Source of the DNA: Lacisediminihabitans changchengi
GTDB taxonomy: Bacteria > Actinomycetota > Actinomycetes > Actinomycetales > Microbacteriaceae
Length of the DNA: 64,000 nucleotides
Reading direction: 5' to 3'
NCBI RefSeq assembly: GCF_016634425.1
Contig: NZ_JAEPES010000001.1
Location: 937,183 to 1,001,182, forward strand
Shown: piece by piece, positions 43,117 through 51,706 of the stretch
Numbering within the stretch: position 1 is the stretch's first letter
Layout of the letters: each line of letters opens with the position of its first letter
The notes under the pieces: model-generated
The model's database searches: none
What the model saw: only the letters and a program-made list of their open reading frames with translations
What the model was told of the DNA's origin: nothing
Translations under genes and position numbers: made by a program

Positions 43117-44694
43117 ATGACATCCGCTGAGAACGACCAGACTCCGCTCCACCTCAGCCCGCTCCCCGGCAGCGAGCGGCCCTCTGTCGATGTTCTGCGG
43201 CCCTCCGCACATGGCCTGCCCCCCGACAGCACGGTCGAGGCCACCATCGTGCTCCGCCGTCGCCCCGGGGCCGACCCCGGTGCCGACACGTCGGGCGGCG
43301 CACGCATAGATCGGGCCGATTTCGCGGCCGCATACGGCGCAGATCCGGCCGACATCTCCCTGGTCGAGAAGACCCTGGGCGATCTGGGATTGACGGTGCT
43401 CTCTGCCGATCTCGCGTCTCGGCGACTGCGTGTCTCCGGCACCATCTCGACCATGTCGCGCGTCTTCGCTGCCCGTCTCGAAGGGGTGACCAGCCGCACC
43501 ATCGACGGCGCGGAGGTCGAGCACCGCAACCGGTCCGGCCAGCTGATGGTGCCTACGGCGCTCGATGGTGTGGTCATCGCGGTGCTCGGTCTCGACAACC
43601 GTCCGCAGGCGCGGGCGGAGTTTCGGGTCGCCGAGACCCGAGCGGTCACGACCAGTTACACGCCGCTCGAGCTCGGCGAGATCTATCGGTTTCCGATCGG
43701 AACCGACGGCAGCGGGCGGACCATAGCCATCATCGAACTCGGCGGCGGGTTTGCCCAGACCGAGCTCGACACGTATTTCTCAGGACTCGGCATCACTGGA
43801 CCCACTGTCACCGCTGTCGGGGTGAATGGCGCGGAGAATCACCCCGGGGCCGATCCGACCGGCGCCGACGGCGAGGTGTTGCTCGACATCGAGGTCGCTG
43901 GCGCCCTCAGCCCCGGGGCCGACCTCGTCGTCTACTTCGCACCGAACACCGACGACGGATTTGTCGACGCAGTGAGCGAGGCGGCGCACGCGGCGATCAC
44001 GCCGGTGTCGATCAGCATCAGCTGGGGACTCAATGAAGACGCGTGGACCGAACAGGCCAGGCGGTCGCTCGATGACGCGTTCATCGATGCCGCAGCGCTC
44101 GGCATCACCGTCACCGCGGCTGCTGGCGATAACGGAAGTTCGGATGGCGCCACCGACGGCCGCGATCACGCCGACTTCCCTGCATCTAGCCCGCACGTTC
44201 TCGCCTGCGGCGGCACCTCGCTGCGAGCCACCGCCGCAGTCGTCGCCTCCGAGACCGTCTGGAACAATGGCCCGGGCGGAGGAGCGACCGGCGGCGGGGT
44301 CAGCTCCGTGTTCGCTCGACCGATCTGGCAGACGCATGTCGGCGTCCCGGCCGCGTCGCGACCGGGCGGTGGTCGCGGTGTGCCCGACGTCTCGGCGGTG
44401 GCGGATCCCAGCACCGGCTATGAGATCCTGGTCGACGGTGAGCACCGCATCCTCGGCGGCACCAGTGCGGTCGCGCCGCTCTGGGCCGCGTTGATCGCGC
44501 GCATCGTGCAATCGACGGGCGAGCCGCTCGGGCTGGTGCATCCCCGACTGTACGAACTGGCGAGCGGATTCCGCGACGTCGTGGCGGGCGACAACGGAAC
44601 CTTCGAGGCACGCGTGGGCTGGGATGCCTGCACTGGGCTCGGGGTTCCGGACGGAATAGCATTGCTTGCGGCCCTCGAGGCGCGTACCAATTAG
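43117..44694 (+). CDS. S53 family serine-carboxyl peptidase (sedolisin/kumamolisin)
   Basis: A 525-residue peptidase. An N-terminal activation domain (about 1-160; ADISLVEKTLGDLGLTVLSADLASRRLRVSG) is followed by the subtilisin-like core. The catalytic residues appear as Glu253 and Asp257 (in GEVLLDIEVAG) and Ser450 in GGTSAVAP, the family signature. There is no recognisable signal peptide at the N-terminus, unusual for an acid-active secreted enzyme. The calcium-site region near the C-terminus (FRDVVAGDNGTF) is present. Divergent from the response regulator. Confidence 0.92.
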   Translation: MTSAENDQTPLHLSPLPGSERPSVDVLRPSAHGLPPDSTVEATIVLRRRPGADPGADTSGGARIDRADFAAAYGADPADISLVEKTLGDLGLTVLSADLASRRLRVSGTISTMSRVFAARLEGVTSRTIDGAEVEHRNRSGQLMVPTALDGVVIAVLGLDNRPQARAEFRVAETRAVTTSYTPLELGEIYRFPIGTDGSGRTIAIIELGGGFAQTELDTYFSGLGITGPTVTAVGVNGAENHPGADPTGADGEVLLDIEVAGALSPGADLVVYFAPNTDDGFVDAVSEAAHAAITPVSISISWGLNEDAWTEQARRSLDDAFIDAAALGITVTAAAGDNGSSDGATDGRDHADFPASSPHVLACGGTSLRATAAVVASETVWNNGPGGGATGGGVSSVFARPIWQTHVGVPAASRPGGGRGVPDVSAVADPSTGYEILVDGEHRILGGTSAVAPLWAALIARIVQSTGEPLGLVHPRLYELASGFRDVVAGDNGTFEARVGWDACTGLGVPDGIALLAALEARTN

Positions 44695-44723
44695 AGGACC
44701 GCGCCACATCGAGAGGACACCCC

Positions 44724-45071
44724 ATGGCAGAGAAGCTGAACGACGCCGCACTTCAGCACGCACGCAGTCTCGTGCGGGACGGCAAGGTCGTGCGGGACAA
44801 GCACGCCGGCTGGGCTGCCAAGGCGCCGACAGCGGCAGAGGAGAACGCATTCATCGAGAAGCACGGCTGGGCCGAATACGAAAAGTGGCATCTCGGCGTG
44901 GACGAGACCGCATCGGAACAGACCAAGGGGCGTTTCAGCTTTCCCTACGGCGACTTCAGCCGGGTTGACCGAGGAGCGGTGATCGCGATCGAGAGCCGAG
45001 CCGCCGAATACGACCACGATGACATCGCCACGGCAGCAAAGAACCTGCTCGAGCTGATCGACGAGGAGTGA
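44724..45071 (+). CDS. Conserved hypothetical protein
   Basis: A 115-residue soluble protein, with KHGWAEYEKWHLGVDE, KGRFSFPYGDFSRVDRGAVIAIESRAAEYDHDDI and an amphipathic C-terminus. I recognise it as a widely shared small actinobacterial protein without a known role. It starts 29 bp after the S53 peptidase with GAGAGGACACCCC upstream. No motif suggests an enzyme. Confidence 0.8.
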   Translation: MAEKLNDAALQHARSLVRDGKVVRDKHAGWAAKAPTAAEENAFIEKHGWAEYEKWHLGVDETASEQTKGRFSFPYGDFSRVDRGAVIAIESRAAEYDHDDIATAAKNLLELIDEE

Positions 45072-45144
45072 TCGCCCCACGTCGTGGAGGCCCGAACTGA
45101 GCACTGTGTTTCCTAAAAATGCTCCGATCCGGATGCGCGTCTCG

Positions 45145-45150
45145 TAGAAT
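45145..45150 (+). promoter_or_regulatory. Possible -10 (TAGAAT) for the SGNH-GAF gene
   Basis: TAGAAT is the best -10-like hexamer in the 126-bp gap before the gene, giving a leader of about 45 nt. No clear -35. Confidence 0.35.
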
Positions 45151-45197
45151 CAATCCACCCGTATTGCCCAGACTTCGGGCGCGGGACGGGGGAACAA

Positions 45198-46553
45198 GTG
45201 GATCAAACTGTGGCGACGCGACAGCGCATACCGACCGACAAGCGAATACCAACGGGACGGCGCGACCCCACTGAGCAGCGCACTCCGACTGCCAGGCGAG
45301 TCCGGACCGCACGGCCCGCCCCGGCCGACCAACGCGTCCTGGGCGATCGACTCCTATTATGGCGCGCCACGAACCTGCTCGTGCGCCCCCTCATCCGCCT
45401 GTGGCTCATCGCCATGATCCGCGGGGTGCGGCGAGCCCCTCGGCCAGAAGGCCATTCCGCAGCTCACGCCCCCGGCGCAAATCCCGATCGGGTTCTGCTC
45501 CTCGGCAACGGTCCGGCCCTGGGATTCGGCGTCCTGACTTGGGATCTGAGCCTCGCCGGTCATCTCGGACGCAGGCTCGCCACACTCACCGGTCGTGGGG
45601 CGGACGTGGAGGTGGTGGCGCGACTGCGGATGAGTGCAGCCGCCGCCTTGGACGCGGCCCGAGGCATCCGCTTTTCCTGCCACGACTCCCTGGTGATCAC
45701 GATCGGCATGAACGAAGCGATGTCGTTGTCGAGTCTCGGCCGCTGGAGGAAAGACCTCATCGCGCTGCTGGACTACGTCGAGTCGGAGAGCACGAGCGAA
45801 TTCCATACCTTCGTGGTGGCGAATGCCCCGGCGCGAGCCGGAGGCGGAGTGCCGCGGGTCTTCGCCGCGCTGATCAGCCGCCACATCGGCCGACTCAATG
45901 ACATCGCGGCGGACGTGCTGTCGACCCGGTCCCGGGCGACCTTTGTCGCTGCCGCGCCAGAACTGGCCGTGAACCTCAACCTGTACTCCAGCGCGTCATA
46001 CGATCGCTGGGCTGCGGCGATCGCGCCGAGCATGACGTCGGCGCTCTGGCACGCATCGGGCGTGGCACGTCCGCCGGCCCCGATCGACGAGCGCGCCAGG
46101 CAGACCGCTCTCGACGCGCTGGACATTCTGGATACCCCGGCAGACGAGAGGTTCGATAAGTTCACCGCGCTCGCGCGCAATCTGTTTGGCGTCTCCGGTG
46201 CCGCGATCACTTTTCTCGATAGCGAGCGCCTCTGGATGAAGTCGGCAGCCGGCATTGTGAGAACCGAGTTTCCGCGGCAGGCGTCGTTCTGCGACACCAC
46301 CATCAGACAGTCGAATGTATTCGTGGTGGAGGATGCCCGATTAGATGCGCGGTTCAACACTCACCCGTCTGTCGCGGAGCCCGACGGCTTCCGTTTCTAC
46401 GCCGGGTATCCGCTGCTGAGCCCGGAGGGCGAGCACGTCGGCGCCTTCTGTATCTCCGATCGCAGGGTTCGGCGACTCAGTGCCCGCGAAGCCGGCCTGC
46501 TGCGTGATCTCGCGCTCCGGGTGCAGGAACAGTTGTGGGCACGGATGCGCTAG
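45198..46553 (+). CDS. SGNH-fold/GAF-domain fusion protein
   Basis: A 451-residue protein of unusual build. Residues ~10-45 are an 18-bp-repeat-encoded tail of RIPTDK/RIPTGR/RDPTEQ type hexapeptides. Next comes an SGNH-like domain (about 95-270) with VLLLGNGPALGFGV where GDS should be and ITIGMNEA in place of GxND, so the nucleophile Ser looks lost. The C-terminal ~150 residues form a GAF domain (ALDILDTPADERFDKFTALAR, ITFLDSERLWMKSAAG, FYAGYPLLSPEGEHVGAFCI) of the sort found in redox or light sensors. GTG start with GGGGGAA upstream. I do not know a function; a sensor with a non-catalytic ligand domain is possible. Confidence 0.8.
   Translation: MDQTVATRQRIPTDKRIPTGRRDPTEQRTPTARRVRTARPAPADQRVLGDRLLLWRATNLLVRPLIRLWLIAMIRGVRRAPRPEGHSAAHAPGANPDRVLLLGNGPALGFGVLTWDLSLAGHLGRRLATLTGRGADVEVVARLRMSAAAALDAARGIRFSCHDSLVITIGMNEAMSLSSLGRWRKDLIALLDYVESESTSEFHTFVVANAPARAGGGVPRVFAALISRHIGRLNDIAADVLSTRSRATFVAAAPELAVNLNLYSSASYDRWAAAIAPSMTSALWHASGVARPPAPIDERARQTALDALDILDTPADERFDKFTALARNLFGVSGAAITFLDSERLWMKSAAGIVRTEFPRQASFCDTTIRQSNVFVVEDARLDARFNTHPSVAEPDGFRFYAGYPLLSPEGEHVGAFCISDRRVRRLSAREAGLLRDLALRVQEQLWARMR
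45225..45314. repeat. 18-bp tandem repeat, 5 diverged units, start of the SGNH-GAF gene
   Basis: Five 18-bp units beginning CGCATACCGACCGACAAG, each starting CGCA/CGAA/CGCG, encode Arg-x-Pro-Thr hexapeptides. Longer unit than the 15-bp repeats elsewhere but the same in-frame, low-complexity behaviour. Confidence 0.75.
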
Positions 46554-48415
46554 CGCCCAGCCGCGTACCCCTGCATCCCGCGCGGATTCGCGGCTCCGAA
46601 CAGGAGCCCGGTGGCGTCTCGCCCGACAGCCGACAGCCGACCATCGCGCCACTCGCCGTCCACGGTGACGTCGTGTCCGCGCACGATGAGTTCGGCGATC
46701 ACCGGCATGCCGAGGCGTGATTCGACCACGGCGCCGGCCGGCGTCCACGTTCGCGGCCAAAATGACTCCGGGAACGCGGTGCTGTGGATGGCGGCCGCGT
46801 CGATCGCCTGCTGCGGGCTGTAGCCGCCGATGATGGTGCGCAGCAGGTACAGCAGTTGCCACTGGTCCTGCTGGTCTCCTCCGGGAGTGCCGAGCGCGGT
46901 GACGGCATCATCGGGACCGAAGACGAGGGTCGGGCTCAGTGTGGTGCGGGGGCGCTTGCCCGGCGTGAGGGTGGTCGGAGTACCCTCCTCGAGCCAGGTC
47001 ATCTGCAGGCGGGTGCCGAGGCAGAAGCCGAGCTCGGGGATGGTCGGGTTCGACTGCAGCCAGCCACCCGACGGGGTCGCCGAAACGACATTGCCCCAGC
47101 GGTCGATCACGTCGAGGTGGCAGGTGTCGCCGCGGGTCTGGCCATCGGAGTCTGTCGGCAGGTCGCCATCGGATTCGCCCTCGAGAGCTGCCTCGTCAGC
47201 CTGCCTGGCTACAGGCGCATCCGTCTGCGCGGTCGGCTCGCCGCCTCCGCTGAGATCGGCCGGGATGTCCGCGGCAACGCGCAACGGTGGGTGGTAGGCC
47301 TCGATCCCGGGAACCGTGCCGGGGCGCAGATCGGGGGAGGCGGCATCCGTGATCAGGGTCCGTCGCTCTGCGGCATACTCCGCCGACAGCAGGTGCTCGA
47401 GCGGCACGGCGACGTCATCGCCGTAAAACGCCTCGCGGTCGGCGAAGGCGAGCTTCTGCGCCTCGAGGATGGTGTGCGCGCCGATGCCAGACGAAGGATC
47501 CAGCCGGTCGTCGTCGAAGCCGTCGAGGATGGCGAGGGACTGGAGTACCGCTGGTCCTTGGCTCCAGGCACCGGCCTTGGCGATCGTGCGGCCGCGGAAC
47601 TCCGCGGTGACCGCGGGCTCGTACGACGATTCGAATCCGGCCAGGTCGTCCAGCGTGATCACCCCCGCGTGATCGTCTCCGGTCGAGTGCCGATGCGGGG
47701 TCTGGATGAATTCGACGATCGCCTGTGCGACGAAGCCCTCGCGCCACTCGCGCCGGGTCGCGTCGATGCGCTCCTCGCGGGTGTCGCCGGCGGCCGCCTC
47801 GACGAGGCGATCGTAGGTGCGGGCGAGTGCGGGATTGGTGACCAGGGTGCCGCCAGCAGCGATTTCGCCGCCCGGCATCCACTGCTCGGCAGACGAGGGC
47901 CAGTGCTCACGGAACAGCGTAGAGACCCGCTCGATCGTCGCGGTGACGGCAGGGAGCCGCGGATGTCCGTCCCGGGCGTAGCCGATGGCGAAGGCCAGCA
48001 CGTCGGCGAGTTCCCAGCTGCCGTGATCGCGCAACAGGAGCAGCCAGGCGTCGACCGCGCCGGGGATGGCGGCCGCGAGAGCTCCGGTACCCGGAACGAG
48101 TTCCAGCCCCTCCGAGCGATAGTGCTCGACTGTCGCGCCCGCCGGAGCCGGGCCCTGACCCATCAGCACGATCGGCTCGCGTGGTGAATGGGAGGTGACG
48201 AAGAGTCCGACGACATCGCCGCCGGGTCCGTTGAGGTGCGGCTCGACCACCTGAAGTACGAAGGCCGCGGCGACCGCGGCGTCGAAGGCGTTGCCCCCTC
48301 GCTCGAGCACAGCCTGAGCTGACGCCGTCCCCAACCAATGGCTCGAGGCGGCCATCCCGAAGGTCCCCGTCAGCGTCGGACGGGTGGTGAACGCGGGTGC
48401 CGAGGAATACGTCAT
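46550..48415 (-). CDS. ggt: Gamma-glutamyltransferase
   Basis: A 621-residue GGT-family Ntn hydrolase. The large-subunit part has AQAVLERGGNAFDAAVAAAFVLQVVEPHLNGPGGD; the small-subunit nucleophile is the Thr of GDTCHLDVIDRWGNVVSATPS. Between the two a ~45-residue acidic insertion (residues near 370-420, with TAQTDAPVARQADEAALEGESDGD) precedes the cleavage site. No signal peptide is visible. It cleaves gamma-glutamyl peptides such as glutathione. The start at 48415 has GAGG 5 bp upstream; an ATG lies upstream at 48439. Its stop overlaps the convergent SGNH-GAF stop within CTAG. Confidence 0.9.
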   Translation of the reverse strand: MTYSSAPAFTTRPTLTGTFGMAASSHWLGTASAQAVLERGGNAFDAAVAAAFVLQVVEPHLNGPGGDVVGLFVTSHSPREPIVLMGQGPAPAGATVEHYRSEGLELVPGTGALAAAIPGAVDAWLLLLRDHGSWELADVLAFAIGYARDGHPRLPAVTATIERVSTLFREHWPSSAEQWMPGGEIAAGGTLVTNPALARTYDRLVEAAAGDTREERIDATRREWREGFVAQAIVEFIQTPHRHSTGDDHAGVITLDDLAGFESSYEPAVTAEFRGRTIAKAGAWSQGPAVLQSLAILDGFDDDRLDPSSGIGAHTILEAQKLAFADREAFYGDDVAVPLEHLLSAEYAAERRTLITDAASPDLRPGTVPGIEAYHPPLRVAADIPADLSGGGEPTAQTDAPVARQADEAALEGESDGDLPTDSDGQTRGDTCHLDVIDRWGNVVSATPSGGWLQSNPTIPELGFCLGTRLQMTWLEEGTPTTLTPGKRPRTTLSPTLVFGPDDAVTALGTPGGDQQDQWQLLYLLRTIIGGYSPQQAIDAAAIHSTAFPESFWPRTWTPAGAVVESRLGMPVIAELIVRGHDVTVDGEWRDGRLSAVGRDATGLLFGAANPRGMQGYAAGR

Positions 48416-48504
48416 CGTCGCCTCAGCGTACCGCGTCATACAGCCAATGGTCAGGATGACGGCTGGCACTGCCCCTGACAGGGCTGGAGCGCTTGAATGA
48501 TGTC

Positions 48505-50262
48505 ATGTCATCTCGCACCGTTGCAGACCAGATCATCGATCAACTCGTCGACGCCGGCGTGCGCCACATCTACGGGATCGTGGGGGACAGCCTCAACCCG
48601 ATCGTCGACGCCGTGCGGCGCACCGGCGGCAGTGCCAAGGGCGGCATCGACTGGATCCACGTGCGAAACGAGGAGGCGGCGGCTTTCGCGGCCGGAGCCG
48701 AGGCACAGCTCACCGGTGAGCTCGCGGTCTGCGCCGGAAGCTCTGGCCCGGGAAACCTGCACCTGATCAACGGGCTGTTCGACGCCCATCGCTCCGGCGC
48801 TCCCGTGCTTGCCATCGCCAGCCACATACCGAGCTCCGAGATCGGGTCGAGCTACTTTCAGGAGACCCATCCCGACCAGCTCTTCGTGGAGTGTTCCAAC
48901 TACCGGGAGCTGATCTCGACCGCTGCCCAGTCGCCGCGGGTGATCAACTCGGCGCTGCGCCATGCGGTGGGGCTTCGTGGCGTGGCGGTGGTGGTGATAC
49001 CGGGGGACATCCCGCTGCTCGATGCGGTGGGCGTGGAGCCGGCATTCGTGCGCTCCGGTCGGCCGTCGGTGGTGCCGGCAGGGGAGGACATCCGCTCGCT
49101 CGCCGCCGCCATCGAGAAGGCGAAGACGGTGGCGATCTTCGCTGGCGCCGGAGTCGAGGGCGCGCACGACGAGGTCGTGGCCTTCGCCGACCACCTGGCT
49201 GCGCCGGTCGGGCACTCGCTGCGCGGAAAGGAATGGATCCAGTACGACAACCCCTTCGACGTCGGGATGACCGGGTTGCTCGGCTACGGTGCCGCGCACG
49301 CGGGCATTCACGACGCCGACCTGGTCATCCTGCTCGGCACGGACTTTCCCTACGAGCAGTTCTTGCCGGATCCTGCGACCGCCGTGATCGCCCAGATCGA
49401 CTCCGACGCCTCCCACCTCGGTCGTCGGGCCAGCGTCACCCATCCCGTGCACGGCGACGTGCTGCCGGCTCTCGCCGCGCTCACCGCTCTGACCACCCGC
49501 AAAACAGACCGCGGCTTCCTTGAAAAGACGCTGAAACGGCACGAGAAACTGCTCGGCGGTGCGGTCGGAAAGTACACGGATGCCGCCCATACGACGCCGA
49601 TCCACCCCGAGTTCGCCGCCTCCACCCTTGACGATCTGCTCGCGGACGACGCGATCGTCACCGCCGACACCGGAATGGGCAACGTCTGGCAGGCCCGGTA
49701 CATCACCCCCAACGGTCGGCGTCGCATCATCGGCTCGTACCTGCACGGCTCGATGGCCAATGCTCTACCGCAGGCGATCGGAGCTCAGGTCGCCTTCCCG
49801 GGTCGCCAGGTGGTGACCATCTCGGGAGATGGCGGCCTGTCGATGCTGTTGGGCGAGTTGGTGACGATCGCCGCGTACAGGCTCCCGGTAAAGCTGATGG
49901 TGTTCAACAATTCCGCTCTCGGGCTGGTCAAGCTCGAGATGTTCGTCGATGGTTACCCCGACTTCGGTGTCGATGTGCCCGGTGTGGACTACGCGGCCGT
50001 GGCGAATGCCATCGGAATATTCGGGCGCCGAGTAGAGCACCCGCAGGACCTCACCGGTGCCATCACCGAGGCGCTGGAACACGACGGCCCGGCGCTGGTC
50101 GATATCGTCACCGATCCATTGGCGCTCTCGCTGCCCTCGGCGATCACCAGCGCACAGGTGAAGGGATTCTCCCTTGCGATGTCGAAGGTGGTGATGAATG
50201 GGGGCGTCGGTGAGGCGGTCGCGCTCCTGAAGTCCAACATTCGGCACCTCCCCGGGCTCTAG
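48505..50262 (+). CDS. poxB: Pyruvate dehydrogenase (quinone)/pyruvate oxidase
   Basis: A thiamine-diphosphate enzyme of 585 residues. It has the PYR-domain Glu in RNEEAAAFAAGAEAQLTG, the GSSGPGNLHLINGL block, a central FAD-type domain, and the ThDP motif GDGGLSMLLGELVTIAAYRL...FNNSALG. This is the PoxB pattern of enzymes that oxidise pyruvate to acetate with electrons passed to quinone at the membrane. The ATG at 48505 is chosen; a TTG at 48493 has GGAG a few bp upstream and could be used. Confidence 0.92.
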   Translation: MSSRTVADQIIDQLVDAGVRHIYGIVGDSLNPIVDAVRRTGGSAKGGIDWIHVRNEEAAAFAAGAEAQLTGELAVCAGSSGPGNLHLINGLFDAHRSGAPVLAIASHIPSSEIGSSYFQETHPDQLFVECSNYRELISTAAQSPRVINSALRHAVGLRGVAVVVIPGDIPLLDAVGVEPAFVRSGRPSVVPAGEDIRSLAAAIEKAKTVAIFAGAGVEGAHDEVVAFADHLAAPVGHSLRGKEWIQYDNPFDVGMTGLLGYGAAHAGIHDADLVILLGTDFPYEQFLPDPATAVIAQIDSDASHLGRRASVTHPVHGDVLPALAALTALTTRKTDRGFLEKTLKRHEKLLGGAVGKYTDAAHTTPIHPEFAASTLDDLLADDAIVTADTGMGNVWQARYITPNGRRRIIGSYLHGSMANALPQAIGAQVAFPGRQVVTISGDGGLSMLLGELVTIAAYRLPVKLMVFNNSALGLVKLEMFVDGYPDFGVDVPGVDYAAVANAIGIFGRRVEHPQDLTGAITEALEHDGPALVDIVTDPLALSLPSAITSAQVKGFSLAMSKVVMNGGVGEAVALLKSNIRHLPGL

Positions 50263-50287
50263 TCTCTTCCCCAGAACAGGAGATCCG

Positions 50288-50857
50288 ATGACGTTCCAGG
50301 CATACCTCGACACGATCAAGGCGAAGACCGGCCTCGGGCCTGACGATTTCCGTCGTCTCGCGGGCGAGAAGGGGTACCTCACCGCGGCGACCCGGCCCGG
50401 TGACATTATCGCTTGGCTGCAGGAAGACTACGGTCTCGGCACGGGGCACGCGATGGCGATCGTGTCCGTGCTCGGAAAGCACGAGGGCGCGGGTCTGTCG
50501 GCCGGCCAGAAGCTGGAGGCCCAATTCACCGGGACGAAGGCGCGGTGGCGGTCGACCTTCGACTTGCTGCTGTCCACCCTGATCGAGGTTGGCGGTCCGG
50601 TGTCTCTCGCCCCGACGAACAGCTACATCAGCCTGACCAAACCGACGCGCACAGGCCGGGCGAAGGTCGCGATCGTGGCGGTCACGGGGGATCGAATGGA
50701 TGTCGGGATCAAGCTGAAGGATGCCGCCCCGACCGACAGATTCGCGGCATCCGGTAGCTGGAATTCGATGGTGACACACCGCGTGCGACTCACTGAACCC
50801 GACCTGATCGACGACGAACTCGTCGACTGGCTCCGCAGAGCCTACGCAGCCGCGTAA
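50288..50857 (+). CDS. DUF4287 domain protein
   Basis: A 189-residue protein with the DUF4287 pattern at its start (TFQAYLDTIKAKTGLGPDDFRRLAGEKGYLT, ATRPGDIIAWLQEDYGLGTGHAMAIV) and a DUF5655-type C-terminal domain (WNSMVTHRVRLTEPDLIDDELVDWL). The ribosome-binding site is AGGAGATCC. Common in actinobacteria, function not known. The next gene begins 62 bp later on the same strand. Confidence 0.85.
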   Translation: MTFQAYLDTIKAKTGLGPDDFRRLAGEKGYLTAATRPGDIIAWLQEDYGLGTGHAMAIVSVLGKHEGAGLSAGQKLEAQFTGTKARWRSTFDLLLSTLIEVGGPVSLAPTNSYISLTKPTRTGRAKVAIVAVTGDRMDVGIKLKDAAPTDRFAASGSWNSMVTHRVRLTEPDLIDDELVDWLRRAYAAA

Positions 50858-50919
50858 CGTTGGGGGTGGCGTCGAGTTGTTCCGCCGCCTTACATCCCCA
50901 TTTTTGAGCAAGGAATCCA

Positions 50920-51678
50920 GTGCCCGACGAATGCATCCACGGTCTCGAAGCGGGTCTCTGTGACCTCTGCTACCCGAAGGCCAAACCGGAGGTAGCCCCC
51001 GTGGCGACCACCACCCGTACGACCACTCGTCGTCGCACCCCCGCGGTGCCGCGCACCGCCGGTGTCGGCACCCCCGATCACAAGGTCGGTGAGCAGCGGC
51101 TCTATCACGTCACCCACATCTCCAATCTCGCCGGCATCATCGAGGCGGGTTCGATCGTGGCTCCCGCTACCCCCGCACTCGACGCTTCCTCGCCCGAGAA
51201 TCGGGACGCCCGCCGCAACATCACGCTGGAAGGCGCAACCGTCGCCGACTACGTGCCGTTCTTCCTCTCGCCGAACTCCACGATCTGGTCGCAGATCCGC
51301 GCCGGAGCCGACGACCCGCGATTGTCCCGCGAGGTGCGCGATCTGCCGCCGGCCGAATTCGTCATCCTGGTGAGCACCGTCAAGGTCGCCACTGCGCTGG
51401 AGAGCGCCATCTCGGTCTCCGACGGCGACCCGTCGAGCATCTACACCCGCTTCGGTACCACCCCGGAGACCAACGACCGCACACTGCGCAAGCTCCGTGC
51501 CGATGATGCGCTGCTGCTCGAAGGAGAGCTTCTGATTCGCGACGCGTTCCCGTTCGACCAGATCGCGCTGATCGGTGTGGCCAACGACCGGGCTCGGGAT
51601 GCCGTGCGCGAGATCCTGCAGACCGCGATGCACGAGCCCAAGGTCGCGGTCTACCCGCCGTGGTTCGCCCGGGCGTAG
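50920..51678 (+). CDS. DarT-like ADP-ribosyltransferase (DUF4433) with N-terminal zinc knuckle
   Basis: A 252-residue protein. The first 20 residues hold a Cys5-His7-Cys14-Cys17 cluster (CIHGLEAGLCDLC). After a Thr/Arg linker comes a DUF4433/DarT domain: YHVTHISNLAGIIEAGSIV (NAD-binding His), VPFFLSPNSTIWSQI and the ARTT-loop region LLEGELLIRDAFPFDQI, whose Glu is the expected catalytic residue. DarT enzymes add ADP-ribose to thymidine in single-stranded DNA and are normally neutralised by a macrodomain antitoxin, DarG. No macrodomain is encoded within the window. GTG start with AAGGA 6-7 bp upstream. This may be a housekeeping or defence relative rather than a classic toxin. Confidence 0.82.
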   Translation: MPDECIHGLEAGLCDLCYPKAKPEVAPVATTTRTTTRRRTPAVPRTAGVGTPDHKVGEQRLYHVTHISNLAGIIEAGSIVAPATPALDASSPENRDARRNITLEGATVADYVPFFLSPNSTIWSQIRAGADDPRLSREVRDLPPAEFVILVSTVKVATALESAISVSDGDPSSIYTRFGTTPETNDRTLRKLRADDALLLEGELLIRDAFPFDQIALIGVANDRARDAVREILQTAMHEPKVAVYPPWFARA

Positions 51679-51706
51679 CGTCCGCTCGGCAAAGCTTCTT
51701 CCGCGA

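Noticed and set aside
50920..51678. DarTG toxin-antitoxin operon
   Set aside because: No macrodomain gene is next to the DarT-like gene; the upstream neighbour is a DUF4287 protein. It is called only as an orphan DarT-like enzyme.
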